The notes under the pieces are model-generated. The model did no database searches. It saw nothing but the letters and a program-made list of their open reading frames with translations, and was not told where the DNA came from. From assembly GCF_900177045.1 (NCBI RefSeq), contig NZ_LT841358.1, positions 1,451,396-1,515,395 of the forward strand: a stretch of 64,000 nucleotides of DNA, read 5' to 3'. The first letter of the stretch is position 1. Each line of letters opens with the position of its first letter. This DNA comes from Candidatus Nitrosotalea okcheonensis (GTDB lineage Archaea > Thermoproteota > Nitrososphaeria > Nitrososphaerales > Nitrosopumilaceae). Both the position numbers and the translations under genes were made by a program. Shown piece by piece: positions 53,107 to 61,999 of the stretch.

Positions 53107-53180
53107 GCTTGACAAATGGGCAGTATACAGTATCTCAAACTGTAAGTGCAGCTTCTGTTTAGTGGACAGAGATCCTTAAT

Positions 53181-53207
53181 TCGGTTCTGTCGGTTGTCGG
53201 GTGATAA
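53181..53207 (+). repeat. left terminal inverted repeat of the TnpB element
   Basis: Starts TCGGTTCTGTCGG and ends GGTGATAA. Reverse-complementary to 54429-54456 apart from one missing G and one G/A difference. Confidence 0.8.
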
Positions 53208-53219
53208 ATAATTTGGACA

Positions 53220-54425
53220 TCATTTCTTCCCTACAATCAACTTGCTTCCATCCACTCGCAGGATTACTGGCTGAAAGTTTTCCAGATTCCCGTTCACCGC
53301 TTCAACTAAAAGCCCTCTAGGATGGCAAAACCTACTCCACCCCTTGTAAGCAATGTTCATGGATGCTACTACATCCCTGTCAATTGATTTCTTACAATTA
53401 ATGCACAACAATTTTCGAAGTTGAAACTTGTCCTCTTGGAGTCTATCTCCGCATATTGGACAAAGCTTGCTTGTGCGTTTAGGATCTACGAATTGTACTT
53501 GAATCCCTTCCCATTCTGCCTTGTATGTAATCTGCCTTTGCAGTTCATAGAACGACCACGAGTTTAATCTTCGGCGATACTTGTTTCCCTGACCATTTCC
53601 AGTCTTGTATAGCTTACGGATTCCTTTTAGATCTTCCATAACTATGATTGATTTTGATTCTACGGCTCGTTGTACGATATCCTTTGATATTTTGTGTAGA
53701 TGTTGCTGGATACGTCTTGACCTCCTATTTCCCAGTCTTTGCTGGAATGACTTTTTCTTTCTGATGTCCAATCTTCTAAATGATGCTATAACATGGCTTG
53801 TGTTTTCCTTTATTGAAAGTAACTTGTTGGTCTTGTACATTATTGATTGCTTACCATCAAATGCAGTGATGTTTCTGAGGTTTCTGTCTATACCAATAAC
53901 GTTTTCTGGAATGATTTGCTCCATTTCCTTTCTGACTGAGATTGATATCGAATTAGGTGTTATCGTAAATGGCCTCGGTTCTACATTTTCTAGTTGTGAT
54001 ATTGTATAGTCATTTAATCTTACTAGAAACTTGTCATGGTTTGATATTGGAATTGACAATAACATGCCAATTATCTTGAAACCATAGCAAGAAACAAGAT
54101 ATGGTTTTGATACATATGGAGATTTTGGAGTTCTTCCCTTCTTGATGTCTTTTTTCATCAATGCTAACCTTCCAGATGCCTGAGATATTGCAGTTAACTT
54201 GTAATATGATAGTATTTTGTAATTGCTCAGTTCCTTGTATGATAATATCGATAGTCTTTTCATGGTTGAACAATTGTTTGCTATTCCAATTCTGATACAG
54301 TCATTTACCATTTGCCTGAATGTTTCCATCATTGATAATAGTTCAGGTGGTGATTGGTATGATTGTTTTATACATTTGGTTGCCAATAATGTCCAACATA
54401 GTTGTGTTTTTACATTATTTACCAT
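53220..54425 (-). CDS. tnpB: intact TnpB (RNA-guided nuclease-type OrfB)
   Basis: 401 residues, full length. The RuvC residues are present: Asp in IGIDRNLRNITAF, Glu in IIVMEDLKGIR, and Asp in SIDRDVVASMN. The zinc ribbon is CPICGDRL...CINCKKS. The bridge region FQQRLGNRRSRRIQQ is basic. TnpB proteins cut DNA guided by an RNA copied from the element's 3' end; this one appears catalytically complete. It is similar to, but clearly different from, the decayed TnpB at 33510. The companion guide RNA would overlap about 53181-53350 on the minus strand. Confidence 0.93.
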   Translation of the reverse strand: MVNNVKTQLCWTLLATKCIKQSYQSPPELLSMMETFRQMVNDCIRIGIANNCSTMKRLSILSYKELSNYKILSYYKLTAISQASGRLALMKKDIKKGRTPKSPYVSKPYLVSCYGFKIIGMLLSIPISNHDKFLVRLNDYTISQLENVEPRPFTITPNSISISVRKEMEQIIPENVIGIDRNLRNITAFDGKQSIMYKTNKLLSIKENTSHVIASFRRLDIRKKKSFQQRLGNRRSRRIQQHLHKISKDIVQRAVESKSIIVMEDLKGIRKLYKTGNGQGNKYRRRLNSWSFYELQRQITYKAEWEGIQVQFVDPKRTSKLCPICGDRLQEDKFQLRKLLCINCKKSIDRDVVASMNIAYKGWSRFCHPRGLLVEAVNGNLENFQPVILRVDGSKLIVGKK

Positions 54426-54428
54426 TTG

Positions 54429-54456
54429 TTATCACTCGACAACCCGACAGAACCGA
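54429..54456 (+). repeat. right terminal inverted repeat of the TnpB element
   Basis: Starts TTATCACTCGACAACC and ends AGAACCGA. On the minus strand it is the 5' leader of TnpB and ends three bases before the ATG. Confidence 0.8.
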
Positions 54457-54498
54457 TTTACATAAAATTCATATAGATTTTTACCAGACCCAAAAGCG

Positions 54499-54696
54499 AT
54501 GGCTTCAAAGCAAATTTCTGCAGGCGTGGGAATACCAATGATAATAGTTGGCATTATACTTGCTTTCATTTTAGCACCAATACAAGCTGACTTGACAGAT
54601 ACTGTAGAATTTATTGGAAGTCTTATCGGAATCTTGGGAGTGATAATTTTCATAGCTGGATTCTTTTCAAGAACAGTACCTGCAATTACATCCTAA
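54499..54696 (+). CDS. small two-helix membrane protein, 65 aa
   Basis: MASKQISAGVGIPMIIVGIILAF, then a second hydrophobic span (IGSLIGILGVIIFIAGFF), separated by a short acidic loop. It has its own TATA-like TCATATAGAT (54468-54477), 26 nt before the ATG. It overlaps the NHL-repeat gene's end by 4 bp on the other strand. No family is recognised. Confidence 0.65.
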   Translation: MASKQISAGVGIPMIIVGIILAFILAPIQADLTDTVEFIGSLIGILGVIIFIAGFFSRTVPAITS

Positions 54697-57050
54697 ATCT
54701 TCATCGCTCCAATTGATAAGAGATGTTGGATAGCAGCCCAAAAAGTATTATCATCAATTTGGCCTGAATACCACTGTCTCACATTTCCCTTTAACCAATT
54801 TGGAATTTTCATAGTGTCATCTAGATTCATTGATGGTGTTTTGATTATGCCTTGATTTACTACATATATCACTGCTTGAGAAAAATCTTTTTTGCCTAAA
54901 ACTCCCTCCGCCCACCCAATGGATGTATTTTTTATCCAGCTAGGCAAAATGTTCGCAGTTCCACCATAGAGTGCAAATTTCTGTACACTGTTCTCTTGCT
55001 TATCTACAACATAGATATTATCTGCTGCGTCAATCGCAAGACCAACGGGCTGTTCAAACCCACCCTGCCCATTTTGTTGCATACTCCAACTCCAAAGAAA
55101 GTTTCCATGAGAGTCAAATTTTTGGATTCTATGATTGCCGGTGTCTGCTACATAGATGTTATCTTTAGAATCAATAGCTATTGCTGACGGATTGATAAAT
55201 CTGCCATCATCAGTTCCTGTGGATCCATACCAGTTTAGAAATTTTCCAATACTAGAATATTTCAATATCTTGTTGTCTGTTGAAATAGTGTACAAGTTAT
55301 CTCTTGAATCAAATGCTAATGCTTTAATGCCTGAGAAACTAGCCCCGTCTGCAAATGATGAGTCTATCTTATCTTCATAAGTGCCCTTGTTGTCAAACAA
55401 TTGAATAGATCCTCGTCCCATGTCTCCTACAACAAGATCACCACTGTGATCTGAATTTATTGCAGTTGGTATCTGAAACATGCCTGGATTATCACCATAC
55501 GTACCCCATGAATAAACAAAACTTCCAGTCTTGTTGAACATGATTATTCTTGAATTTCCACTGTCTGCTACATACACATAGTTTTCATTTACAAATATGC
55601 CTGATGGATTTTTGAATTGTCCACTTGCTGAACCTACATCACCCCATGAGAGAAGCAGGTTGTTTTTATCATCGAACTTTTTTATTTTCGAATTTCCGGA
55701 ATCTACAACGTAGATATTGTTGTCTTGATCAATGGCTATACCAGTTGGAGACTTGAATGTTGTTGAATTGATTGCTGAAACAAAGGTGGGAATGTTGTAT
55801 TGAACTGGATCTAGAATCTCTCCACTGTCAACTGGTGACCCATCTACGTTAAAAGATGAATTTTTTATAATTCCATCATAATTCACATACAGTTTCCATG
55901 TCCCCCGGCTGTCATTTTGAGCAATCTTGTGGGGTATGATAATTTCAGTTGTATCCATTGGCAATAATATGGCTGGGCTTGCATTACCGTTGGGACTTGT
56001 TATCCATGTACTTATTGAATTTGTAGTAACATTTGATACATGTATCTCAAAGTTAGCAATTTCGCCTGGTCTATAGTTTAGTTTGTTTGGAAATATGTCC
56101 AATTTAATGTTAGGCAGCTCCAGAGAATTCTGAACTATCTTGAAAGAACCTGTCTTTACTATGCCAGCATAATCGATTTCAAAATTATAGGTTCCAATTA
56201 TCTTGGGCAAGTTATTGAGCGCTAAAACATAATGTACAGATTGTGGGTAAAATTGACTGCTGGTTGTATTTCCCAAAGGATCTGTTATTTTTATAGTACC
56301 GCTTGATTCAGTTAACTTGGTAAATATCAAATCAAGCTCTACCTGATTTCCTGAATAAAAGGTGGCCGAATTCTCTACTGATATGTCTATTAGCTTGTTT
56401 ATGTCGCCTAAGATAAATGGTACATATTTGACAGAATTAAAATATTGAATTTTTAAGTTGTATAATCCTGGAGGATTGTATTTAGCAAATTGTAACATTG
56501 GAAAATGATATGTTACACTTGGCTGGTCTGCTTTTACTTCAATTTCTGTTATTCCAATTGCATTATTTCCGTTCTGATCATAAAAATCTAGAAAATAAGA
56601 ATGAGCAAATTTGGCATATGGGCTATAGTAAGATGAAGAAATGTTGATGTTCATTGTGTCCGGTTCATAATATGTTATCTTGTCTGTTATTACAGTTAAA
56701 TCAAGAGGCATGACATTGACACGAACTGTTTGATTACTGCCTTCATATGCATAATTGATTAACCATGGACCAAACTCATTATCGTTTGCACTTCGTATAA
56801 TTTGGTGTATTGCTTTTCCTGACCTTATTTGCTGGTCCAATACTCCTGATATTGTTGAATTGTCGGGTCTGTGGGCAACCCAATTTACCTGACCACCATT
56901 ATATCCCTGAATTGTAACATTGACCTTTATCCAATCATTTGCTCCAAACTCTTGTTTTTCAGGAACAGCATTTATCGTTAAGGCACTTGCATCTTGGTAA
57001 ACAACAAATGGCAAGGTCACAAGTACAAATAAGAAAATTAGCTTTTCCAC
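54693..57050 (-). CDS. secreted NHL-repeat protein
   Basis: 785 residues. The signal peptide is MEKLIFLFVLVTLPFVVYQDASA. The N-terminal 400 residues are beta-sandwich-like repeats (NPPGLYNLKIQYF, NLPKIIGTYNFEIDYAG). An NHL beta-propeller follows about 430-690 with at least five repeats of the form FKxPSGIxVNENYVYVADSGNSRI. The last 80 residues hold two copies of a W-x-K/W-F-AI motif (IPSWIKNTSIGWAEG... and IPNWLKGNVRQWYSG...), seen in other thaumarchaeal exported proteins. It is probably a cell-surface binding protein. Confidence 0.85.
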   Translation of the reverse strand: MEKLIFLFVLVTLPFVVYQDASALTINAVPEKQEFGANDWIKVNVTIQGYNGGQVNWVAHRPDNSTISGVLDQQIRSGKAIHQIIRSANDNEFGPWLINYAYEGSNQTVRVNVMPLDLTVITDKITYYEPDTMNINISSSYYSPYAKFAHSYFLDFYDQNGNNAIGITEIEVKADQPSVTYHFPMLQFAKYNPPGLYNLKIQYFNSVKYVPFILGDINKLIDISVENSATFYSGNQVELDLIFTKLTESSGTIKITDPLGNTTSSQFYPQSVHYVLALNNLPKIIGTYNFEIDYAGIVKTGSFKIVQNSLELPNIKLDIFPNKLNYRPGEIANFEIHVSNVTTNSISTWITSPNGNASPAILLPMDTTEIIIPHKIAQNDSRGTWKLYVNYDGIIKNSSFNVDGSPVDSGEILDPVQYNIPTFVSAINSTTFKSPTGIAIDQDNNIYVVDSGNSKIKKFDDKNNLLLSWGDVGSASGQFKNPSGIFVNENYVYVADSGNSRIIMFNKTGSFVYSWGTYGDNPGMFQIPTAINSDHSGDLVVGDMGRGSIQLFDNKGTYEDKIDSSFADGASFSGIKALAFDSRDNLYTISTDNKILKYSSIGKFLNWYGSTGTDDGRFINPSAIAIDSKDNIYVADTGNHRIQKFDSHGNFLWSWSMQQNGQGGFEQPVGLAIDAADNIYVVDKQENSVQKFALYGGTANILPSWIKNTSIGWAEGVLGKKDFSQAVIYVVNQGIIKTPSMNLDDTMKIPNWLKGNVRQWYSGQIDDNTFWAAIQHLLSIGAMKI

Positions 57051-57143
57051 TGTAAATTATTGTATTTGCTATTATATCCTCTTTGGCAAAAAATCATTCA
57101 TAAGAAGATCCAATTAAATAATGAATAAGTACAGATCGAATAC

Positions 57144-57857
57144 TTGAACGTACGGCTTTATGAGATATTTACATCTGTTGAAGGGGAAGGAATACTGTAT
57201 GGTACAAAGACTCTCTTTGTAAGATTGTCAGGATGCCCTTTCAAGTGTTTTTATTGTGATACTAAAGGGGCACTCCCAATGAATTCTGGAAAGGAATATT
57301 CAATTAGTAAAGCAAAAGAACTAATCAAAAAGAATCTCAAGAAAAATACATACAAAGTTAATTTTACTGGCGGAGATCCGCTTGCTCAGTCAAAAGCTGT
57401 TGCAGAATTGGCAAACTTTGTTCAAAGTAAAAAAATTCATACTTATCTAGAATCATCTTGTTATGATTCTTCCAAGTTTGCAGAAGTTCTTCCTTACATC
57501 AATTTTGTAAAAATTGAATTTAAAACTCCAGAATCAGGCTTTGTTGATTCAAAACATTATTCTAAACTTTTAGAAAATGAACTTGAATGCCTAAGGCTAG
57601 CGAAAAAATCAAAGAAAACAACCTATGTAAAGGTAGTAATAAGTTCAAAGACACAATTGGGCCCATTCAAGAAACTTCTCAGACAAATATTCAAAATAAT
57701 GTCAAAAACGGAACTTGCAGGATTTATAATACAGCCTACGTATGGTATTTCCGAACCTAGTTTGGAACATCTATTTAGCTTTTATGATTTAGTTTATGCC
57801 TATGATGATCAAGTTAGAATAGTACCACAGCTTCATAAATTCATAGGTGCACCTTGA
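57144..57857 (+). CDS. queE: 7-carboxy-7-deazaguanine synthase QueE
   Basis: A radical SAM enzyme forming 7-carboxy-7-deazaguanine. It has the CxxxCxxC motif in GCPFKCFYCD. SVEGEG before it and FTGGDPL after it are family marks. Starts at TTG 57144 (MNVRLYEIFTSVEG). It overlaps FolE by a few bases. With FolE and QueC it supplies preQ0 for archaeosine in tRNA; QueD is not in this window. Confidence 0.9.
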   Translation: MNVRLYEIFTSVEGEGILYGTKTLFVRLSGCPFKCFYCDTKGALPMNSGKEYSISKAKELIKKNLKKNTYKVNFTGGDPLAQSKAVAELANFVQSKKIHTYLESSCYDSSKFAEVLPYINFVKIEFKTPESGFVDSKHYSKLLENELECLRLAKKSKKTTYVKVVISSKTQLGPFKKLLRQIFKIMSKTELAGFIIQPTYGISEPSLEHLFSFYDLVYAYDDQVRIVPQLHKFIGAP

Positions 57858-58417
57858 TGAATAAAGAAAGAATCAAGAAATTAATTCGAGAGATAATTGC
57901 AGAGATAGGCGAAGATCCAACAAGAGAAGGCCTAGTTGATACTCCAAGCAGAATAGCGGATATGTACGAAGAAATCTTCAAGGGGTATGAGGGAGAATCA
58001 GAATTATCCGTAAAATTTTCTGAGGACTCTGATATTGTAATTGCAAAAGATATCCAGTTTTATTCCATGTGTGAACATCACATGCTGCCATTTTATGGAA
58101 AAGTAAGTGTTGCATATGCACCAGATGGTAAGGTATTTGGAATATCCAAGTTGGTTCGACTTGTGGAAAAATATTCTACTCGATTACAAATACAGGAACG
58201 AATTACAAAGAATATAGCTGACGAACTATACTCTGAAGGAGTCAAAGGCGTAGTTGTCATTGCAGAAGGCGAACATCTTTGTATGAAAATGCGAGGAGTA
58301 CGAAATGATGCTATAGTAACAACAATAGCATCAAGAGGAATTTATGATAAAAAAGAATCAAGATCAGATGTTCTGAATCTGATATATAATGGAAAATCCA
58401 AACCAAATATTGGTTAA
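57857..58417 (+). CDS. folE: GTP cyclohydrolase I
   Basis: 187 residues counting the optional first codon. Zinc-binding CEHHMLPF and CMKMRGV, EDPTREGLVDTPSRIADMY and FGISKLVRLVEKYSTR are the type IA signatures. It opens GTP to dihydroneopterin triphosphate, the first step of the preQ0/archaeosine route. ATG 57857 overlaps the QueE stop. A TTG at 57854 is less likely. Confidence 0.93.
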   Translation: MNKERIKKLIREIIAEIGEDPTREGLVDTPSRIADMYEEIFKGYEGESELSVKFSEDSDIVIAKDIQFYSMCEHHMLPFYGKVSVAYAPDGKVFGISKLVRLVEKYSTRLQIQERITKNIADELYSEGVKGVVVIAEGEHLCMKMRGVRNDAIVTTIASRGIYDKKESRSDVLNLIYNGKSKPNIG

Positions 58418-58456
58418 TCTAAAAAATTAAATAATAACAGTTAATCCAGAACTACT

Positions 58457-58711
58457 GTGGGAACACACAATAACATACACGTTCCAAAAGAATCATGGCC
58501 GGCCTTTATGTGGTATGCCATAGAATTCTTTATTGCACTGGGCGCTGGGTTGGGAATATCTCTTAATTCGATGGATTTCTTTAAAAAAATTGGCTTTGAT
58601 GATTCCATGACAGTGTGGGCCTTTTGGGGAATTGTCGGTGTAGTGTTTCTTGCCTATTATCTAATTATAAGACCAATTATACTAAAAAAGCCAATTTTAT
58701 CAAAAATCTGA
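58457..58711 (+). CDS. small membrane protein, 84 aa
   Basis: Two hydrophobic spans (MWYAIEFFIALGAGLGISL and WAFWGIVGVVFLAYYLIIRP) with a short polar loop (MDFFKKIGFDDS). Begins at GTG 58457. It sits between FolE and QueC and its end overlaps QueC by 12 bp on the other strand. No family or link with deazaguanine is established. Confidence 0.55.
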   Translation: MGTHNNIHVPKESWPAFMWYAIEFFIALGAGLGISLNSMDFFKKIGFDDSMTVWAFWGIVGVVFLAYYLIIRPIILKKPILSKI

Positions 58712-59374
58712 ATATCTAGTCTTGTCCAAAATTTTGGATTTAATAAAAGCCAATTTTCTGTTATTGCATGATTCGCATTTTCCACAATGGATCTTACCAC
58801 TTCCATAACAACTCCAACTTTTGAAAATTTGCTCGCCCAACTCTTTGTATCCTTTCTTTAGCAGATCACTCTTTGAAAGATTGTCCATAAATGGGCTCCA
58901 AATTTTTATCTTCTTTCTAAGACCTAGATTTATTCCATCAACTTCTCCTTCATTCAAAGCCTTTGCGAGTAATTTTGTAAATATTGGTCTACAATCTGGA
59001 TATCTAGTGTCTCCAATATGAGCACCATAGACAACAGCCTCTGCTTTTTTTGAAAATGCCCATGCTGAGGCTATGCTGAGAAAAATGGCATTTCTTATTG
59101 GGGCAACTATGGAATAATCAAATTTTGAAGGAATTGCTATTTTAGAATTAGTTAGGGCATTTGTATTTTCGTACAGGTCTTTCATAAATTCAATATTTAC
59201 TATCTTATGTTCTCTAAATTTTAATAATTGTGAAAATTGGTGTGCAATTTTTACTTCTCTGCTTGCCTTTTGCCCGTAAGAAAAAGTTATTCCATGCAAT
59301 TCATATCGTTTTTGAAGATAGGCTGCAGTGCATACTGAATCCAGACCTCCACTAAATACTATGACAGCTTTCAA
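58700..59374 (-). CDS. queC: 7-cyano-7-deazaguanine synthase QueC
   Basis: ATP-dependent conversion of carboxy-deazaguanine to preQ0. PP-loop FSGGLDSVCTAA, VYGAHIGDTRYPDCRPIF and the zinc site CGKCESC near the end. 224 residues is usual. It is encoded on the strand opposite to QueE/FolE but adjacent, so the deazaguanine genes are clustered. Confidence 0.94.
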   Translation of the reverse strand: MKAVIVFSGGLDSVCTAAYLQKRYELHGITFSYGQKASREVKIAHQFSQLLKFREHKIVNIEFMKDLYENTNALTNSKIAIPSKFDYSIVAPIRNAIFLSIASAWAFSKKAEAVVYGAHIGDTRYPDCRPIFTKLLAKALNEGEVDGINLGLRKKIKIWSPFMDNLSKSDLLKKGYKELGEQIFKSWSCYGSGKIHCGKCESCNNRKLAFIKSKILDKTRYSDF

Positions 59375-59412
59375 TTTGAAAACAATTCTATCATACCAAA
59401 TAAAATGCTTGA

Positions 59413-60252
59413 CTAGGCAATAGAGAGCAATGCTGCCCCAGACAAAATCATGACAGATCCGGTGATGACCCTAAGCATATTGTGCTTGTCAGATATTTCC
59501 TTAAAATACAAAACTCCCCAGGACACGGCAAAAAGTGTAGCTGTCTGGGAAATGGGATATGCTACTGTAATTCCTATTGATGCTATGGCTATCAAGACAA
59601 ACAAGCTACCTGCATTGAATAAACTTCCTGAAATTATTCCAGCCGTGATCTCTTTCTTGATCCAGCATCGTGATAAAAACAATAATGGGATCCCTATTGC
59701 AAAAATAGACAAGCTAGATGAAAAGAATCCAGATTGTAGCGTATGTGTTGCCTGCATTGGGATAACATAAGAACCTCCAATAATGCCTGACGCTGCAGCG
59801 ATCAAGTATCCCCTCCGTTGAATAGTTGAAGTCTTTGTAGCGCTTGCAATAACTGGTAAACCAGCTAACAGTAATCCGATTGCCCCAATTGCTAATGTCA
59901 TATAGCTAAACTTCTCCCCAAAGAACAAAATTCCCCACAGAAATGAAACTAGAATGCTAAAACCTGCAAGAAATGGTGAGGTTCTTGAGAGTCCAATGAG
60001 CTTGACTGAATAAAGTGCCAGAATGTTTCCCACCGTCCAAATTACTCCACTGAGAAGACCGCTAGGTAAAATTTCAAATCCCCAGAAAAAACCAATTGGT
60101 ATTGCAAAAAGGAGAACTCCTATTCCTGTAGATCCTTGGAGTTGCCAAATGTTTGCAACGTGAACCTTTTTGATTGGAACAAAAAAAGTACCCCAACAAA
60201 CAGCTGAGCCAATAGATGACACCAATCCAAATGGATTCAAAGACGGTTTCAT
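59413..60252 (-). CDS. GRP/DMT-type membrane transporter
   Basis: 279 residues with about ten hydrophobic helices in two repeats. GSAVCWGTFFVPIKKV near the N-terminus and GGSYVIPMQATHTL in the second half are typical of the glucose/ribose-porter (GRP) branch of the drug/metabolite superfamily. Substrate unknown. It sits 38 bp from QueC on the same strand, but nothing shows a shared role. Confidence 0.8.
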   Translation of the reverse strand: MKPSLNPFGLVSSIGSAVCWGTFFVPIKKVHVANIWQLQGSTGIGVLLFAIPIGFFWGFEILPSGLLSGVIWTVGNILALYSVKLIGLSRTSPFLAGFSILVSFLWGILFFGEKFSYMTLAIGAIGLLLAGLPVIASATKTSTIQRRGYLIAAASGIIGGSYVIPMQATHTLQSGFFSSSLSIFAIGIPLLFLSRCWIKKEITAGIISGSLFNAGSLFVLIAIASIGITVAYPISQTATLFAVSWGVLYFKEISDKHNMLRVITGSVMILSGAALLSIA

Positions 60253-60331
60253 TGTGAGAGCGGTATTATAACTCGGTTTCTATCTAAAACATGTCTCTAA
60301 AGTTTAATTTCTGCTAAAATATTTTTCATAT

Positions 60332-61084
60332 ATGACGTATCTAAAAGTTGAACGAGAAGAAGAAATTGTTCAAATTACAATCAATAGGCAAGACAAACTA
60401 AATGCAATGAATCTGGATGTCATGAATGAATTTATCTCTCTTCTTGATGACTTGGAAAAAGACTCTTCCAAAGTCATTATTATTACTGGTGACGGTCCAA
60501 AAGCTTTCTCAGCCGGTGCAGATATTGAATATATGAGTAGCATTGGCCCAGCCGAGGCAGAAAAATATGCACTTTGTGGACACGAAGTTTTGAACAGGAT
60601 TGAAAAATTAGAAAAACCTGTCATTGCAGCAGTAAATGGGTATGCTTTGGGAGGAGGATGTGAACTTGCACTCTCATGTGATATCAGATTTGCATCACCG
60701 AACGCACAACTTGGCCAGCCAGAGGTTACATTAGGAATTTGTCCAGGCTGGGGTGGTACACAAAGACTATTACGAATAATTGGTCCAGCCAGAGCCAAAG
60801 ATCTAATATTTTCCGGTAGAAAAATTCTTGCAGAAGAAGCATTTTCAATGGGCTTGATAAATAAAATATTTCCATCTGAGAGTCTACTTGCTGAAACTAG
60901 AGCATATGCAAAAGCAATATCTAAAAACAGTAGTTTTGCAATAGGAATCTCTAAGATGCTTGTAAACAGAGGAACTGATACAAATCTTGATACCGGATTG
61001 AAACTTGAAATCTATTCATGGGCTGTATGTTTTTCAACCAAGGATAGAGAAGAAAGAATGCGTAAATTCATTGCAAAGAAATAA
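60332..61084 (+). CDS. enoyl-CoA hydratase family; probable 3-hydroxypropionyl-CoA/crotonyl-CoA dehydratase
   Basis: 250 residues, crotonase fold. The oxyanion-hole residues lie in AFSAGADIEYM and ALGGGCELAL. The two catalytic glutamates are expected in GGGCELAL and GQPEVTLGI. In Nitrososphaerota a protein of this type serves both dehydration steps of the 3-hydroxypropionate/4-hydroxybutyrate carbon cycle. The same role is likely but inferred here. It lies alone on the plus strand, and no other gene of the cycle is in the window. Confidence 0.85.
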   Translation: MTYLKVEREEEIVQITINRQDKLNAMNLDVMNEFISLLDDLEKDSSKVIIITGDGPKAFSAGADIEYMSSIGPAEAEKYALCGHEVLNRIEKLEKPVIAAVNGYALGGGCELALSCDIRFASPNAQLGQPEVTLGICPGWGGTQRLLRIIGPARAKDLIFSGRKILAEEAFSMGLINKIFPSESLLAETRAYAKAISKNSSFAIGISKMLVNRGTDTNLDTGLKLEIYSWAVCFSTKDREERMRKFIAKK

Positions 61085-61999
61085 CTAAAGCACAAAAGCG
61101 CCTTTGCTTGGCCTACAAATTACAGTAGTACATTTTGTATCTGCTGATGCAAATCCTTTTTCCATTGCTTTACAGATCTTCTTATGATCAGCAGATTTTG
61201 ATGTGAATGAAATTACTGATGGACCTGCACCGCTTATTGTTACACCTAGCGCACCAGCTTTTAGTGCATTTGTCTTGACCATGTCAAAGCCTGGAATCAA
61301 ATGTTTTCTAGCAGGCTCTACAATTATGTCCTTTATTGAATGACCTATCAATTCTACATCTTTATTGATGAATCCTGTAGTTATTGCAGATGCATTAGCA
61401 AGATTTTTCACATAATCTGATAATTTTACTTGTTGAGGAAGAACTCCCCTAGATACTTGTGTCTTTTTTTTTGGAACATTGATTTTTGGTATTGCTACAC
61501 ATAAAACCAAATCCTTTGGAGGGTCAATTTTTATCACGTCAAGCGGATCTGTTCTTACTATCACAAATCCGCCTAGAACTGATGCACTAACATTATCATA
61601 GTGAATAGATCCGGCACTTGCTTTTTCTCCAATTCCTGCAAATTTTACAAGGCTATTTGGGTCAAGGCCAAGGTCAAATAATGCATTAAATGCAATTGCC
61701 GCAGCTGCAGCAGATGCTGCACTACTACCCATTCCAAACCCCGCTGGAACTCCTTTCTTGATTTTAATTAAAAGCCCGTCTTTTATCTTGAATTTTTTTG
61801 CCATTTCCCTGACTACTAGTCCTGCTGAATTTTTTTCTGGCTCCAAAGGAACAGAATCTGAACTCTCAATAGTTATTCCCCTTCCTTGCTTTGTTATCTG
61901 TACTTCATCATAATATGCGTCAAGAGCTAATCCAAACACATCAAAACCAGGACCCAGATTAGCTGTAGAGCTTGGAGCTCTAGCACTTACATTCTTCAT
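61085..61999 (-). CDS. thrB: homoserine kinase
   Basis: A GHMP kinase of threonine synthesis. PSSTANLGPGFDVFGLALD, GFGMGSSAASAAAAAIAFN (near 92-110) and the late GVTISGAGPSV fit ThrB. 304 residues is normal. It shares one base with the stop of the GPN-loop GTPase gene (TAATG arrangement), so they are translationally coupled. Confidence 0.93.
   Translation of the reverse strand: MKNVSARAPSSTANLGPGFDVFGLALDAYYDEVQITKQGRGITIESSDSVPLEPEKNSAGLVVREMAKKFKIKDGLLIKIKKGVPAGFGMGSSAASAAAAAIAFNALFDLGLDPNSLVKFAGIGEKASAGSIHYDNVSASVLGGFVIVRTDPLDVIKIDPPKDLVLCVAIPKINVPKKKTQVSRGVLPQQVKLSDYVKNLANASAITTGFINKDVELIGHSIKDIIVEPARKHLIPGFDMVKTNALKAGALGVTISGAGPSVISFTSKSADHKKICKAMEKGFASADTKCTTVICRPSKGAFVL

Larger units (their letters stand above)
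53181..54456. mobile_element. TnpB element bounded by inverted repeats
   Basis: A 1,276-bp unit carrying only TnpB. Its ends are imperfect inverted repeats: 53181-53207 and 54429-54456, equal over 27-28 bp apart from one gap and one mismatch. They lie 12 bp after the stop and 3 bp before the ATG. IS605-type elements normally have subterminal hairpins, not matching terminal inverted repeats. No TnpA was found, so movement would need help. The promoter of the next gene (54468-54477) lies outside. Confidence 0.75.

Noticed and set aside
53107-53180. Target-site duplication at the TnpB element
   Set aside because: Flanks outside the inverted repeats (CCTTAAT on the left, TTTACAT on the right) show no convincing direct repeat.
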